In this document: one piece after another, positions 27,539-38,501 of the stretch | Numbering within the stretch: position 1 is the stretch's first letter | Layout of the letters: every line of letters begins with the position of its first letter | Assembly (NCBI GenBank): GCA_008931825.1 | Contig: QXVZ01003117.1 | Location: 1 to 48,542 of the forward strand | Direction: 5' to 3' | Origin: Phallusia fumigata | Taxonomy: Eukaryota; Chordata; Ascidiacea; Phlebobranchia; Ascidiidae | Length of the DNA: 48,542 bases | Translations under genes and position numbers: made by a program | The notes under the pieces: model-generated | The model's input: only the letters and a program-made list of their open reading frames with translations | Told to the model about the DNA's origin: nothing | Databases searched by the model: none

Positions 27539-30500
27539 ATACCAGTTTGACGGCGGCCTAATTATGGAAGACACCCCGGAACCTCGGCCGTTGGCGGAGT
27601 ACAAACTCACCCCGTGGAAAGTTGAAAAGGTTTTGAAGAGCGGAATTTGTGGTCTGAAAATCGGTGGGTGGATACGGTTAACTTAATCTGAATGAACTTG
27701 CAATGACCTCCAAGGGACAAACTGGTTGTAAATCCCAGACGGCTGGCGTTCGTTTGTGTATGGTTTCGCACGAAACCCACTTGCAATCAATAATTAACTG
27801 GCTTAGTGATCTTTACAGATTTAATCCGCTTCAAGTCCACGATATCGAAATCACTTTTACCTTTGACAACCGCCATCCAAATGTGAAATAGTTAATAACA
27901 TTACGGCTTTAAAATTTAACGCCGAATTATTTGCATAGAGGATATTACATAGGATAGAAAGATGCACAAATATGTGCAGAGTGATGGCGACCAAAGTGAC
28001 ATAATTTATTTTCTGCGTTTCCTGTTTTTGCACGAATTCGTGTAACATCGAAATTCGATTCCTTTCGGTAGGCGGGAATTTCTGGTGCAAAATTTTTTCT
28101 CATACACAACAGCTTTTCATTTTCCCAATAAGCCTCAATTGTTTGAAACAAGCTTGTGCGCTTTGTTGACTGTTGTGTTTAGCAAAAGACGCATTTTCAC
28201 GTGATGTTTATAGAACTGATAGCAGTCGTGGTTTTAAGCAAAGGTGCTTTTGTGTTTGGAAGTAAACGGAATATTTGTCAAACTCAGCCGGGTGCCAGCC
28301 ACCACAACATCCCGAACCACGTGATAGCTCGTCATGCTCTGCTTGCGCTCACTCACGCGTACGAATCAACGCCTCGGCGCACGACGTTTCCGACTCGTTT
28401 CGTTTCAACAAACTCTTGTAATCTTGCTTCATCGATCCACGCGTCGTTGTTCTACCCGTGGTTTAATGTTTGCTCTGCTAAATTTGGTGGTGGAGGAAGG
28501 AGAGTTGTTTAAAATAGAACAGTAAACGCTGAGGATTCGAATCCAAATCTTTATTTCGGGTAATATAAATTGATATAACTTTTCCGGATAATTCATGACA
28601 AAAAACAAAAAAGATAAAGTTGTTTAAGCCCCGTGACAGCTCACAACTATCAAATCTAACCACCAACGCCCATAAAAATTTACATAAGCAACCTGTTATA
28701 ATTTCCTGACAGCAAAGGCGCTGGTTGGTTGACACAATCCAGTAACAACCGGGTATTTGTTGCAAACATTTCATGGCAAAGACGTGCCTGAATTATGCTG
28801 TGACGGTTGTATAAGTTCACAAGAACATAACGCGGTGCAATGATATGAAGTGTTAGGGTTTACTTGGCATAACCTGATTGCTCACATTTGTTTCAGTAAC
28901 CTTCGTGCGTCTAGCAAGCAGCCATTCTCTGTTTTGTGTTTTGTCAATATTTACGATATGTCTGTAGAACATGAGTAGGAAATTGTTTTTTTCCATTGGC
29001 CCACAATTATACACAGTGTTCATTGTATTTCTTCACAAAAAGCAGTAAACAGCGTTGTTTTGAGAAGCTGGTAAGATTACATGTTACGGCTAAGCAAAAA
29101 AAGAAGACTCTCTCACAAAAATGTCAATTAATAATCAAATCTGTTTGTTTTGCAATTCCAAATTAGCTTAAACGGGTCGATTAATCAACGTAAGTAGAGG
29201 GCCGTACAATGATCAGATCTGCCCCAGAACCTTTTTACTTCTGGAATCGCAGAAAAAAATTCTGGAGCGTTTCAAAATTTATAACAAGACGAAATTCAAA
29301 ACGCTAAAAGGCGTTGGTGGAAAGAACAATTGTAGCGAAGGATATGACACCTTTGTTTAGAGCACAGAATAGATCGGGTGTTACCGGTATGAATTGCGAA
29401 CCAACCTTTGACTTCATCCCACGTACCTGATGATTTATCACACTGCACCGATTAGGAAATGCTTCCTCATAACTTAGGAGGTCAAACGACGGCTTACTGC
29501 GTTTGCGCCTATTGTAAATTTCCACCTTTTTAGGTCAACAAAATTGACTGAACTTTTTAGACAAAGGCACGATTCCTTCCATAACGAAACATGGGTGCTG
29601 CGTCAGTTTTGTTTTGCGATTATGACCACATAAGTTTCTGCTGGGGTGAGTAATCGTTACCGGTCTTTGTCGTGGACGGGCTTGCACAGTGGTAGTTCGT
29701 GAGCAAAACAAAAACAACGCAGCTCTTATATGACCTGAGCAATTCCACCAAATATCACCAGTAGCAACATCAACGCCGAAGACAATTCGTGTTTGAATTC
29801 ACTTTCGCACGTTCTTACAACCTTCCATACACTGCACTGTTAATTCCGTAATCGCCGTTAAAGTCATCAATCAACATGGATTTGTTTCCTAATTTATTTT
29901 GATTCATTACGGAAGATTACTGCCGCAAACTTCTGACGTTATTTCGCTGCGATGTTTGTCGGCTTTTGTCGGATCGATTTGCTGCCACCTAGTGCTGACT
30001 TGGGCTAATTTTGAAAGATGGGATTTCCCCACATTATAAACACTATGACGTCACAACTTACCAGGTTGTTTTTTTTGCAGCGTCATTAAAATGGGGAATG
30101 GTGACGTTGGTGAAATCGGCGTTACGTCACAGGGACCGCCGTGACGCAATCCGGGCCACTTGGGCCGGGGTAGAAGCTGTCGATGACGTCATATTCCAGA
30201 CCGTGTTTATCGTGGGGGATTCCCAGGACAGCAACCAGAAGTTGGAGATTAAGAAGGAGAACGAAATGTACGGAGATATTCTCATGTACAATCTGCCCGA
30301 TACAAGAAGGTACAAATTAAATGGATTCAGATTCAGAGTTTTGTTATATCTCTGAATATTATACATGTCGTTTTTTGACAAGAGACATTGAAGCGCCTCC
30401 TGTCGACAATTGCGTTAATAATCGTCACGATGACATCATTTAAGATCCGGATCTTTCAGGTTTTTATCTGACAAGATAGTGGCGGGTATGCAGTGGTCAT

Positions 30501-31369
30501 CAGAGAACCTGGTTCATCCATGGATCTACTCATCAACTGACGACGATTTCCTCCTGCATCCGCCCCACTTAGCTCAATACTTCACCGAACTCCTGCCCAA
30601 GTACAGATTCCCATCAGCCATCCCGATAGTTTGTGTGTACAACTATCAGTGGTGGGACAAACCCGACCGCGATCCTTACTCCAAGTGGTTCTGCTCCAAG
30701 GATCTCTACCCGGGCTGGTACTGGCCGCGCTACTGTCGAGGCGGAATGTATTCTATGACGTCATCAATGGTAACGCGATTGTTCGCCGTATCGCGTCGCA
30801 CGCCCTACCTGCACTTGGATGACGTGTGGATCACTGGTTTGATGAGGTGGAAGTTGAAGGAAAATGATAGTAACATCATTGTGAGTTTCATTAAAAAGTT
30901 TTGTTATGTGTAGTTGTTAAATTCTTATTTACAGTTGTCAATCGGCACAAATTCAAAATAGTTTATTGTTTGAAATCCTTTTTAACTGAAGATTATAGTT
31001 AGTTAAGGTCCAGGCTTGAAGTCTGAATGAATAAGTACTTTGGATTCATTTCTAACCTCTTTCTTTGTTCAAACCAAAGCTGGCATCTAAAAATTGTTTT
31101 TCGCTTCACTTTACATAAATCAGAAACTAAAGACTGAATTATTTTAGCCGGCCCCGATGTCGCAGAGGTATTACCGTAAATTTCTGGCCGACCAAGACCC
31201 GGAAACAGCGTTGGTTCAGCATATGTGGGGGAACGTGCATGAGGTGAAGGAGGTCACGAGTGTTTCAGCTGAATTGCTGAGGGTTTGGTCGGAATGGACC
31301 ACCCACTTCAAACCTGACACCAAAATATGTCGCAACACAACTACGTCACGAACCACTACAGCAACGTGA
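27539..31369 (+). CDS. GT31 beta-1,3-glycosyltransferase, copy A (5' exon missing)
   Basis: Golgi enzyme of the beta-1,3-galactosyl/N-acetylglucosaminyltransferase family, using a UDP-sugar. Exons found: 27539-27663, 30081-30309, 30460-30880, 31148-31369, giving 332 residues after an unseen first exon that must end in phase 2. Family blocks: LVKSALRHRDRRDAIRATW (the RR-x-IR-TW motif), VDDVIFQTVFIVGD, WIYSSTDDDFLLH with the metal-binding DDD, YCRGGMY in place of the usual Y-C-GGGY, and HLDDVWITG in the position of the catalytic EDVYVG. The LDD variant is shared with copy B, so it is a subfamily trait and not a lesion. Acceptor and sugar cannot be predicted. Exon phases match copy B exactly, and the third exons are both 229 bp. 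The 2.4-kb intron before 30081 contains minus-strand exon candidates. Confidence 0.85.
28357..28451 (-). CDS. Exon-like minus-strand segment inside a GT31-A intron
   Basis: The segment opens after an acceptor-like TAG at 28453-28452, reads without stops (WIDEARLQEFVETKRVGNVV in its middle) and ends at a strong donor (GC then gtgagt). No family is recognised. It may be an upstream exon of the cysteine-rich candidate gene at 24844-26901, which runs in the same direction. A plus-strand frame of 103 codons overlaps it and is probably its shadow. Confidence 0.25.
29427..29508 (-). CDS. Exon-like minus-strand segment inside a GT31-A intron
   Basis: An acceptor (tttacaatag) is followed by an open 82-bp stretch with KPSFDLLSYEEAFPNRCSVI and a good donor (CAG then gtacgt). 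The frame also stays open past the donor to a stop at 29304, so it could be a terminal exon instead. No family is recognised. It may belong to the same minus-strand gene as 28357-28451. Confidence 0.25.
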
Positions 31370-31826
31370 CGTTATTAAAACGTGTGGCGTCATGGTACAG
31401 AAGCGGCGTTGCTTCGAAACACGTCATCAGTAGTGGTTGCCACGGGAGAGAGAAGTGACGTCATCGGTGTGGCAACCCGCAAAGTTTCCACTGTTATAAA
31501 GTTTCTATGCATTTATTTCATTGGGCGGATGTTTTTAGGAAACGTTTTTAGACATTTTATGCAATTTAGCTGTAATTCAATTTGCTGCTAGTGGTTCAAC
31601 TTTTCTCCAAAAAATTATTTTCGCATTTTTCGTCTCATGGTTTAGGAACAAACGCTAAATTAACATGACACAAATCTTATGTAGTTTTCAATGTCCACTT
31701 CCAAAACACGTGTTCACTGATGTTGTTGAAACAAAAACTTTTCACAACTTTACATACGCCTGGATTATCAACACTTGTTTGTACTGTATCGAATCTAAAG
31801 CCCCACATTTTGTACTTAAACTATCG

Positions 31827-32049
31827 CAGGGGTTCTCAACCGGAGGAATTCCCCACTTTGTGTTTGCAAGAGGAAACTTTGTTCAACACTTTTTTAGTAA
31901 TAAATATAACAGTCCAAAAAGTTGTAGCTCAGTTCCCCATTTACCTTATTGTTGTAAACAAACCATAGATGAACTGGATTGTCGCAGTGATAATTTAGCT
32001 TGGAACATCGGTAAAAGTGGTCCATGGAATACAAAAAGTTGAGAGCCAC
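31827..32049. mobile_element. hAT-like MITE (first copy)
   Basis: Terminal inverted repeats CAGGGGTTCTCAACC at the left and AGTTGAGAGCCACTG at the right bound a 223-bp non-coding element; CAGGGGTTCTCAA is a typical hAT end. I see no clear 8-bp target duplication. The same element appears at 33186-33410 in the second copy of the duplicated block, so it is one insertion seen twice. Confidence 0.6.
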
Positions 32050-32639
32050 TGACATATTAATCTTTCTTAACCACACAAATAAGTTTTTAATCTCTATATC
32101 TTCTGCACTGAACCGCCTGCCCCACACTTAACCACACAATAAAACATCGTCAACATCTCGGGAGTCTAGCAGTTATTGTGGCGCAGATTAGATCAAATTA
32201 TTACACTGTACGTACACCTTAAGTGTTTGCGAAGAAAAGACGAGACAGTTTTGGGCATAAATGCCCGCTTTTAAAAGGTTTGCCACGTTTACACCATGTT
32301 AAAATATACAATTTACGTTAATTACTGACACATCATACAGACTACACATTTCATCCATCTTTAAAAGTTTAACCGCCAGTGGGCGCTGAAGTTCGTCACG
32401 GCGAATCAAAGCTTGGTTTCTACTGTGGGTGATTGGGTTGAGTTTATTTCGCTTGGTGAAAGAAGGTGTAGCCAAGTTGTGGCGAAAGAGGTCACGCCCT
32501 CCCCTTCTTCCCAAAAAAACATCTCCAAGTTGTACATAAAGGTAGGTCACCCCTTAAAATATTTGACCGCTCCCCAAATGTTGGGATGGCAACGTTATTT
32601 GTTACAAAGTCATATCTTAGAGGTGTAGGCAGTTTGTAA

Positions 32640-32695
32640 AGAGACTGCGGGGTTTTTGCTTTGGCCCGCGAGTCGTAGGTTGCCGACCACAAATC
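32640..32695 (-). mobile_element. hAT-derived fragment
   Basis: On the minus strand the sequence reads GGTCGGCAACCTACGACTCG then CGGGCCA, resembling the start of hAT-type non-autonomous elements (GGTCGGCAACCT-CG-CTCGCGGGCC). Only one end is recognisable. It recurs in the second copy of the block near 33970-34022. Confidence 0.4.
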
Positions 32696-33185
32696 AAGTT
32701 TCTTTTCAAATTCAACGGACAAAGGACGATTTTAAGAAGTCTTTTCAACAAACGCGATATATCTGACCGGTGCCGATTTTTTACAACGGACTGAAGCTGA
32801 ATTGAGTTGTGTATGGAGGTTGTATGTAGATTTTCTCGCTATATTTCAGACAATAAGTTGGCTAAACGACACGGAGGAAATAAAGAACAGGCCGATACCA
32901 ACAAATCGTATGTTGGCATCCTGGATTGGTGAAGTGCTGCCAATATGAAGGATACCTTGCTGCCTGCTGGGAATATTTCAGATGGAGTAAAACACATAAA
33001 GTAGAAGCTTAAATTATTTAAATGTAAGAAAAAATCATTAAACATGCAGTAAACTTACATCGATACCAGCTGTGTGCAGTTAACCATGACGAACGATTTG
33101 TTCAACATCGATTTTGACGAACGANATCAACACTTGTTTGTACTGTATCGAATCTGAAGCCCCACATTTTGTACTTAAACTATCG

Positions 33186-33410
33186 CAGGGGTTCTCAACC
33201 GAAGGAATTCCCCACTTTGTGTTTGCAAGAGGAAACTTTGTTCAAAACTTTTTTAGTAATCAATATAACAGTCCAAAAAATTGTAGGTCAGTTCCCTCTT
33301 TACCTTATTGTTGTAAACAAACCATAGATGAACTGGATTGTCGCAGGGATAATTTAGCTTGGAATATCGGTAAAAGTGGTCCATGGAATACAAAAAGTTG
33401 AGAGCCACTG
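33186..33410. mobile_element. hAT-like MITE (second copy, duplicated block)
   Basis: This is the same element as 31827-32049 at the same flanking position, with a few substitutions. The shared flanks show it is the allelic counterpart and not an independent insertion. Confidence 0.6.
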
Positions 33411-35405
33411 ACATATTAATCTTTCTTAACCACAAAAATATTTCTCTAAGTTTTTAATCTCTATATCTTTTGCACTGAACCGCCTGCCCTACACTTAACC
33501 ACACAATAAAACATCGTCAACATCTCGGGAGTCTAGCAGTTATTGTGGCGCAGATTAGATTTCAAATTATTACACAGTTTTGGGCATAAATGCCCGCTTT
33601 TAAAAGGTTTGCCAAGTTTACACCATGTTAAAATGTACAATTTACGTTAATTACTGACACATCACACAGACTACACATTTCATCCATCTTTAAAAGTTTA
33701 GCCGCCAGTGGGCGCTGAAGTTCGTCACGGCGAATCAAAGCTTGGTTTCTACTGTGGGTGATTGGGTTGAGTTTATTTCGCTTGGTGAAAGAAGGTGCAG
33801 CCAAGTTGTAGCGAAAGAGGTCACGCCCTCCCCTTCTTCCCAAAAAAACATCTCCAAGTTGTACATAAAGGTAGGTCACCCCTTAAAATATTTGACCGCT
33901 CCCCAAGTTTTGGGATGGCAACGTTATTTGTTACAAAGTCATATCTTAGAGGTGTAGGCAATTTGTTAAGAGACTGCGGGGTTTTTGCTTTGGCCCGCGA
34001 GTCGTAGGTTGCCGACCACAAATCAAGTTTGTTTTCAAATTCAACGGACAAAGGACGATTTTAAGAAGTCTTTTCAACAAACGCGATATATTTGACCGGT
34101 GCCGATTTTTTACAACGGACTGAAGCTGAATTGAGTTGTGTATGGAGGTTGTATGTAGATTTCCACGCTATATTTCAGACAATAAGTTGGCTAACCGACA
34201 CGGAGGAAATAAACAACAGTCCGATACCAACAAATCGTAACTTATGTTGGCATCCTGGATTGGTGAAGTGCTGCCAATATGGAGGATACCTTGCTTTTCC
34301 TGGGAATATTTCAGATGGAGTAAAACACATAAAGTAGAAGCTTAAATTATTTAAATGTGAGAAAAAATGAGTTCATACAGTAAACTTACATCGATACCAG
34401 CTGTGTGCAGTTAACCATGACGAACGATTTGTTGAACATCGATTTTGACGAACGATTTGTTTCCTCTAGTTGATTTCTTCAAATATTCCAACAGTTGACA
34501 GCACAAAGCTAGTTAACGAACCAGCTTTAAACCAGGTGTTCGGGTTCATGCAATTGTGATTTGTTGACATGTCGATTGGATGTAACTCACATAACAATAG
34601 ATTCAAGATGCATTATGTTGTATTGCATCAGCTTGTTGGGATTGCAATAGTAATTTCCGACATATTGACATCGGTATTAAAGCTTAGAGCCAGTACCACA
34701 CCATTTAATGCAGCTAGAGTCAGTCTACTGGATTTTTCTCAATATAAGTGATGAAGATAAATAAACAAATGTAACCTGCAGTTCTTAAATTTTGAGGCTT
34801 TCAGCAATACAGCCAAGTATGTAGAATTATGTAGTTTAAATCAATCGAAAACGGTTGATTTGTTTGTTTTCAAACTATGTCAAAAACGCTTTGGTTTTTA
34901 AAGGTTTTTAAGGCAAAGTTGCACGACACGCTGCCGCAAATAAAGATGTCAATTACAAAAAGTGACAGTAAGTTTCACTTTTAGGCACGAATCAACGAAA
35001 AATCCCGATAAAACCAATGTGTTTGTAATATGCCATCATTAAATAATGAATTAGACTCACTGTGGGTCGTCAGTAAAACAAATTCTGTGATGTGCCCGGA
35101 AATGGTTGATTGTCACGGAGAGCGAGGCACAGTCTGTATAATGTGGTCGGTAATAGCGAAAAGGTTGTGCATCCCAGACTTGGGTAACAATAGGAGAGAA
35201 AGCCCAAACTAAAACCAACAATGTTATTTGTTCTGTTCGATGGAGTGGGAAGCGTTTTATTGTGTTTGACCAGACTTCGCCTGGGTTGGGTGATGTACGT
35301 CTTTAGCTGTACAGTAGACCACATTGTAAAGCTTAGTTAAGCTGCTAGTTGTGTGAAAGTTCGGTTATGTGTTGCAGGTATTTATTTTATCTTTTCCACT
35401 GGCCA

Positions 35406-38348
35406 ATGTATAACTCGCTGAGAAGGTTGGATTTATTTCCAAAAGTTATCTCGAGAATTCGATGTTCTTACCGACGATGGTTGCTGGTTTCAATTTTACT
35501 CGTCTTATGCTTTTGCTGTATATGGATTCTACCGTAAGTACGCCGGTTAATAGAACTGATAGTAAACTAAAATTATCCCAAACAGTGGTGGACTTGAGTT
35601 GACTACAACAATATTGCAAGCTTAGCATTTTGGGGTTGAAGTTTTTCAAACTGAACTTGTACTCAGATAACCGAGACAATGTTTACTTTTCGTTGTGCGT
35701 CGTAATATGAATTAACTTGCAAATAATTTTACCAGTGATGGATTTGATGACGGTGATGGAGGTAAATACATGATTGAAACGGATGAGCTGAGAGATTTAG
35801 CTACGTTAATCACGAGACCGTGGCAAGTTGAGGAAACTGTCAGGAATGGAATTTGTTCAATTTCACCAAGTAACTACTTTCTCAATATATACAACAAAAA
35901 ATGTTTTGTTAATATCTGGTTTGCCCGAGCAAGCACCAATCCCTAGCACATCAAGATTTGTGTAATGACCGAATTTTCTCTATACTCTGTTCTAGCCTAA
36001 TGCTTTGTTCCGTTGTTTGCTAATCCCACAACAGCAAAGCTTTTTAACTCGTCTTGCCGTAATAAAACGATTTCCTTTCAAATTGTACTTTTACTGGATG
36101 TGTGTGATCCATTATAAAGCTTCACCCAACTAAACAAATCGACAATGTTTTGTTGATGTGCAAACTGTGTGTCTTGAAGCACAACTACATTTGGGTTTTG
36201 TTTTAAATTTCGACATCACAATGTACTGCTTGTCAGTGCCTTGATGTTAATTAAACGTATATTTGACGAAATTTCACAACACCATAGAATAGTTAACCAA
36301 GATCGTTACTAATGCTTATGTTGCTTTCGAATTGTTTGACAACCCAGTCTTGACAATCAAAAACAAGATGGAAATTATACGTTGCATTTAAAAAAAAAAT
36401 TTATTGGACCTATAGAAGGACCTATGAGTAATATTAGGAGTATAAGTTACAATGCATAACTGCAGATATCCATACCGTGTGTATGTTGGTATAAACGACT
36501 TTTTGATCAAAAGAAAAACAAACAGATGGAAAACAATGCAGTTATTTTCGTTGTTAATGAAAATAAACTGAATTTTTTAATCATTGACACAAATCATTGA
36601 CGGTTTAAACATTTCTCGCAGATAAAATGAAGTGGGGGTTAGTATCTGTCGTGAAATCCGCTGTAGCGAATCGAAACCGAAGAGACGTCATCCGCGCGAC
36701 GTGGGGAGAGATTTGTGCTGTTGATGACGTCATAATGCGCATTGTGTTCGTGGTGGGCACAAGCGACAACGTCACTGCGATGAAACAACTGCAGGAGGAG
36801 AACGAAAAATTCGGAGACATTTTGCTCTACGATAAAACGGATGAGCCGAGGTTTGTTTCCATATTTCAAAAAGTTCCTAAATCCAGGACCTTTTGTAACG
36901 CTTTGAAAGCGGGTTTTAAGTTTTAATGGGAATGTAATTTGAAAATCCATCTATAAAGAACAGGTCGCAGTGTAGGGTCAGGGTCACGAAAACTAGGGTC
37001 ACGAAACTCCACAGCAGCCTTGCACATTATAATTTATACAGAGAAAGTTCCATGGTTTTGTTTGTTTGTTACAGTGGATAGTAAACTACTTTACAAGTTA
37101 CCAAGGTTTGGCGCACAAACCTCCGGTATGCAAACAAACTAATATCGGAATACCGGTTACCGATATCATCCTTATTATCTATTACAACTTCTTCGTTGGG
37201 AGATAAATTTAAGGACCACATCATTTGGGATTAAACGTTTTAATCAAGTCACAAAATCTTTATGTTCCAGGTTTGTTCCAATAAAGATATTAGCGGGAAT
37301 GCAGTGGGCCACAGAAATCTTACGCGGCCGTTGGTTGTATTCTTCGACTGACGACGACATACTGGTACACGTGCCCCACTTGGTGGATTATCTTTCCGCG
37401 CTAGTGAGCGATTATGACGTGGACAATATGCCATTGTCGTGCATCTATAGTTATCAGGATCGCGACCCCCCAGCAAGAGACCCAAATTCGAAATGGTTTA
37501 TTTCCAAACTTGCATTTCCCGGTCGATATTGGCCGACCTATTGCCGTGGCGGAATGTATGTGACGTCAGCGTCGATGAACAAACGACTTTTCGGCGTGTC
37601 GCGACGAACTGCTCTTCTTTACTTGGACGATGTTTGGATAACCGGCTTCATGAGGAGGAAATTGGGAGATGGGGATGACAACATTGTGGTAAAGTTTTGT
37701 TATGTGAACGTCAACCAATCAAAACATCACACACAGATGAACGTAATGGGTTGAGCAAAATGGCGTGGTTCATATCTTTGATTGTTTTGTTTATGCTTTC
37801 AATCTATTCAAAAAACTTGAAACCGCTTAAAGCACTTGTAACCGTTTTATTACAGATTTTTGTGCGTGAGTGAACAAAAAACTCAATATTTACAATATTT
37901 AGGCATTTAAGTGTTTTGTATTTAAGTCATATTTTATCACACCATAAATAGCATAATTTCGTTAAAGAGCAATTTGAGTGAATAAAGTGACAACGTCGCC
38001 ACTTCGTTTAAATTGACGTCTTCCCTTTATTCATTTCTTCATCCAGTGACGTCGCACCGTGGTTTTGACCTGTTTGACCTTTCAAAGAACCTCAATAACA
38101 CTCGGCTAGGTTGAAAATTAAAATCGGATTTTTTATGTATTTCGTTTTAGGCAGCACCTGGAGCAAAAAAGTCAAACGATGGAGAATATTTCAAAGAGCA
38201 AGACCCGAAAACTGCGCTAGTCCAGCACATGTGGGGAAATATCGAGGAATTTCGGATTGACGTTCCAAACAAATTACGGACGGTGTGGAAATTATGGAAA
38301 AGCGGATTTGTGAAATCCGCGGAGTTCTGCACACTGAAGTCACCTTGA
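35406..38348 (+). CDS. GT31 beta-1,3-glycosyltransferase, copy B
   Basis: Golgi type II glycosyltransferase and tandem paralogue of copy A. Exons: 35406-35533, 35736-35869, 36622-36850, 37271-37688, 38151-38348; 1107 nt, 368 residues, all phases fit. The start Met at 35406 precedes a basic N-terminus (SRIRCSYRRW) and a signal anchor (WLLVSILLVLCFCCIWIL, about residues 24-41). Catalytic blocks: NRNRRDVIRATWG, VDDVIMRIVFVVG, WLYSSTDDDILVH (metal-binding DDD), YCRGGMYVTS and YLDDVWITG. The C-terminal exon has EQDPKTALVQHMWGNIEEF, conserved in copy A (DQDPETALVQHMWGNVHEV). An upstream in-frame Met at 35367 is possible, but an acceptor-like GCAG at 35373-35376 suggests a 5' UTR intron ends there. 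A 130-bp MITE lies just after the stop. The donor sugar is not predictable from sequence. Confidence 0.88.
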
Positions 38349-38371
38349 ATTCAATTTTCCGGTGTTTTCTT

Positions 38372-38501
38372 CAAGGATGGCAGTGTGGTAGGGCACATAT
38401 TGAGTAGTGCGTACCACGTAACTCGTTGCGAAGGGCGTACCGTACCACTGTACCGTACCTTTTGACGATTTTTGCTGCGTACCGTTCTATTGCCATCCTT
38501 G
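38372..38501. mobile_element. Short MITE with 11-bp terminal inverted repeats
   Basis: The ends are an exact 11-bp inverted repeat, CAAGGATGGCA and TGCCATCCTTG, 130 bp apart. The interior is rich in GTACC units, with no open frame. The end sequence resembles hAT-type termini, but I cannot identify a target duplication. It begins 24 bp after the stop codon of GT31 copy B, so it is probably within its 3' UTR. Confidence 0.6.

Larger units (their letters stand above)
31766..34454. repeat. 1.35-kb block present twice around N33125
   Basis: Bases 31766-33124 and 33126-34454 are the same sequence with roughly a few per cent substitutions and several small indels. The first copy ends at N33125 inside GACGAACGA, and the second begins at a position matching the interior of the upstream contig. 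This is the layout expected when two overlapping haplotype contigs are abutted. Each copy carries the same hAT-like element, so real genomic length here is probably about 1.3 kb shorter. Confidence 0.88.
31370..35405. other. Interval between the two GT31 genes, mostly repeats
   Basis: Apart from the duplicated 1.35-kb block described separately, I see no supported gene. Open frames of 60-125 codons here coincide with the duplicated repeat-derived sequence on both strands, so they are not called. The right end should hold the promoter of GT31 copy B. Confidence 0.5.

Noticed and set aside
28201-28512. 103-codon plus-strand ORF with a hydrophobic start
   Set aside because: It overlaps an exon-like minus-strand segment with good splice sites and shows no domain. 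It could be secreted, but evidence is too thin.
29535-29717. Minus-strand 60-codon ORF upstream of the 29427-29508 exon candidate
   Set aside because: A donor-like gtaacg exists, but there is no good start context or motif; not enough to call.
31665-32042. 125-codon plus-strand ORF, repeated at 33114-33401
   Set aside because: It runs through a non-coding hAT-like MITE and its flanks, and appears in both copies of the assembly duplication.
32413-34051. Repeated 70-83-codon ORFs on both strands
   Set aside because: They fall in hAT-derived repeat sequence in the duplicated block and overlap each other on opposite strands; no transposase motif is visible.
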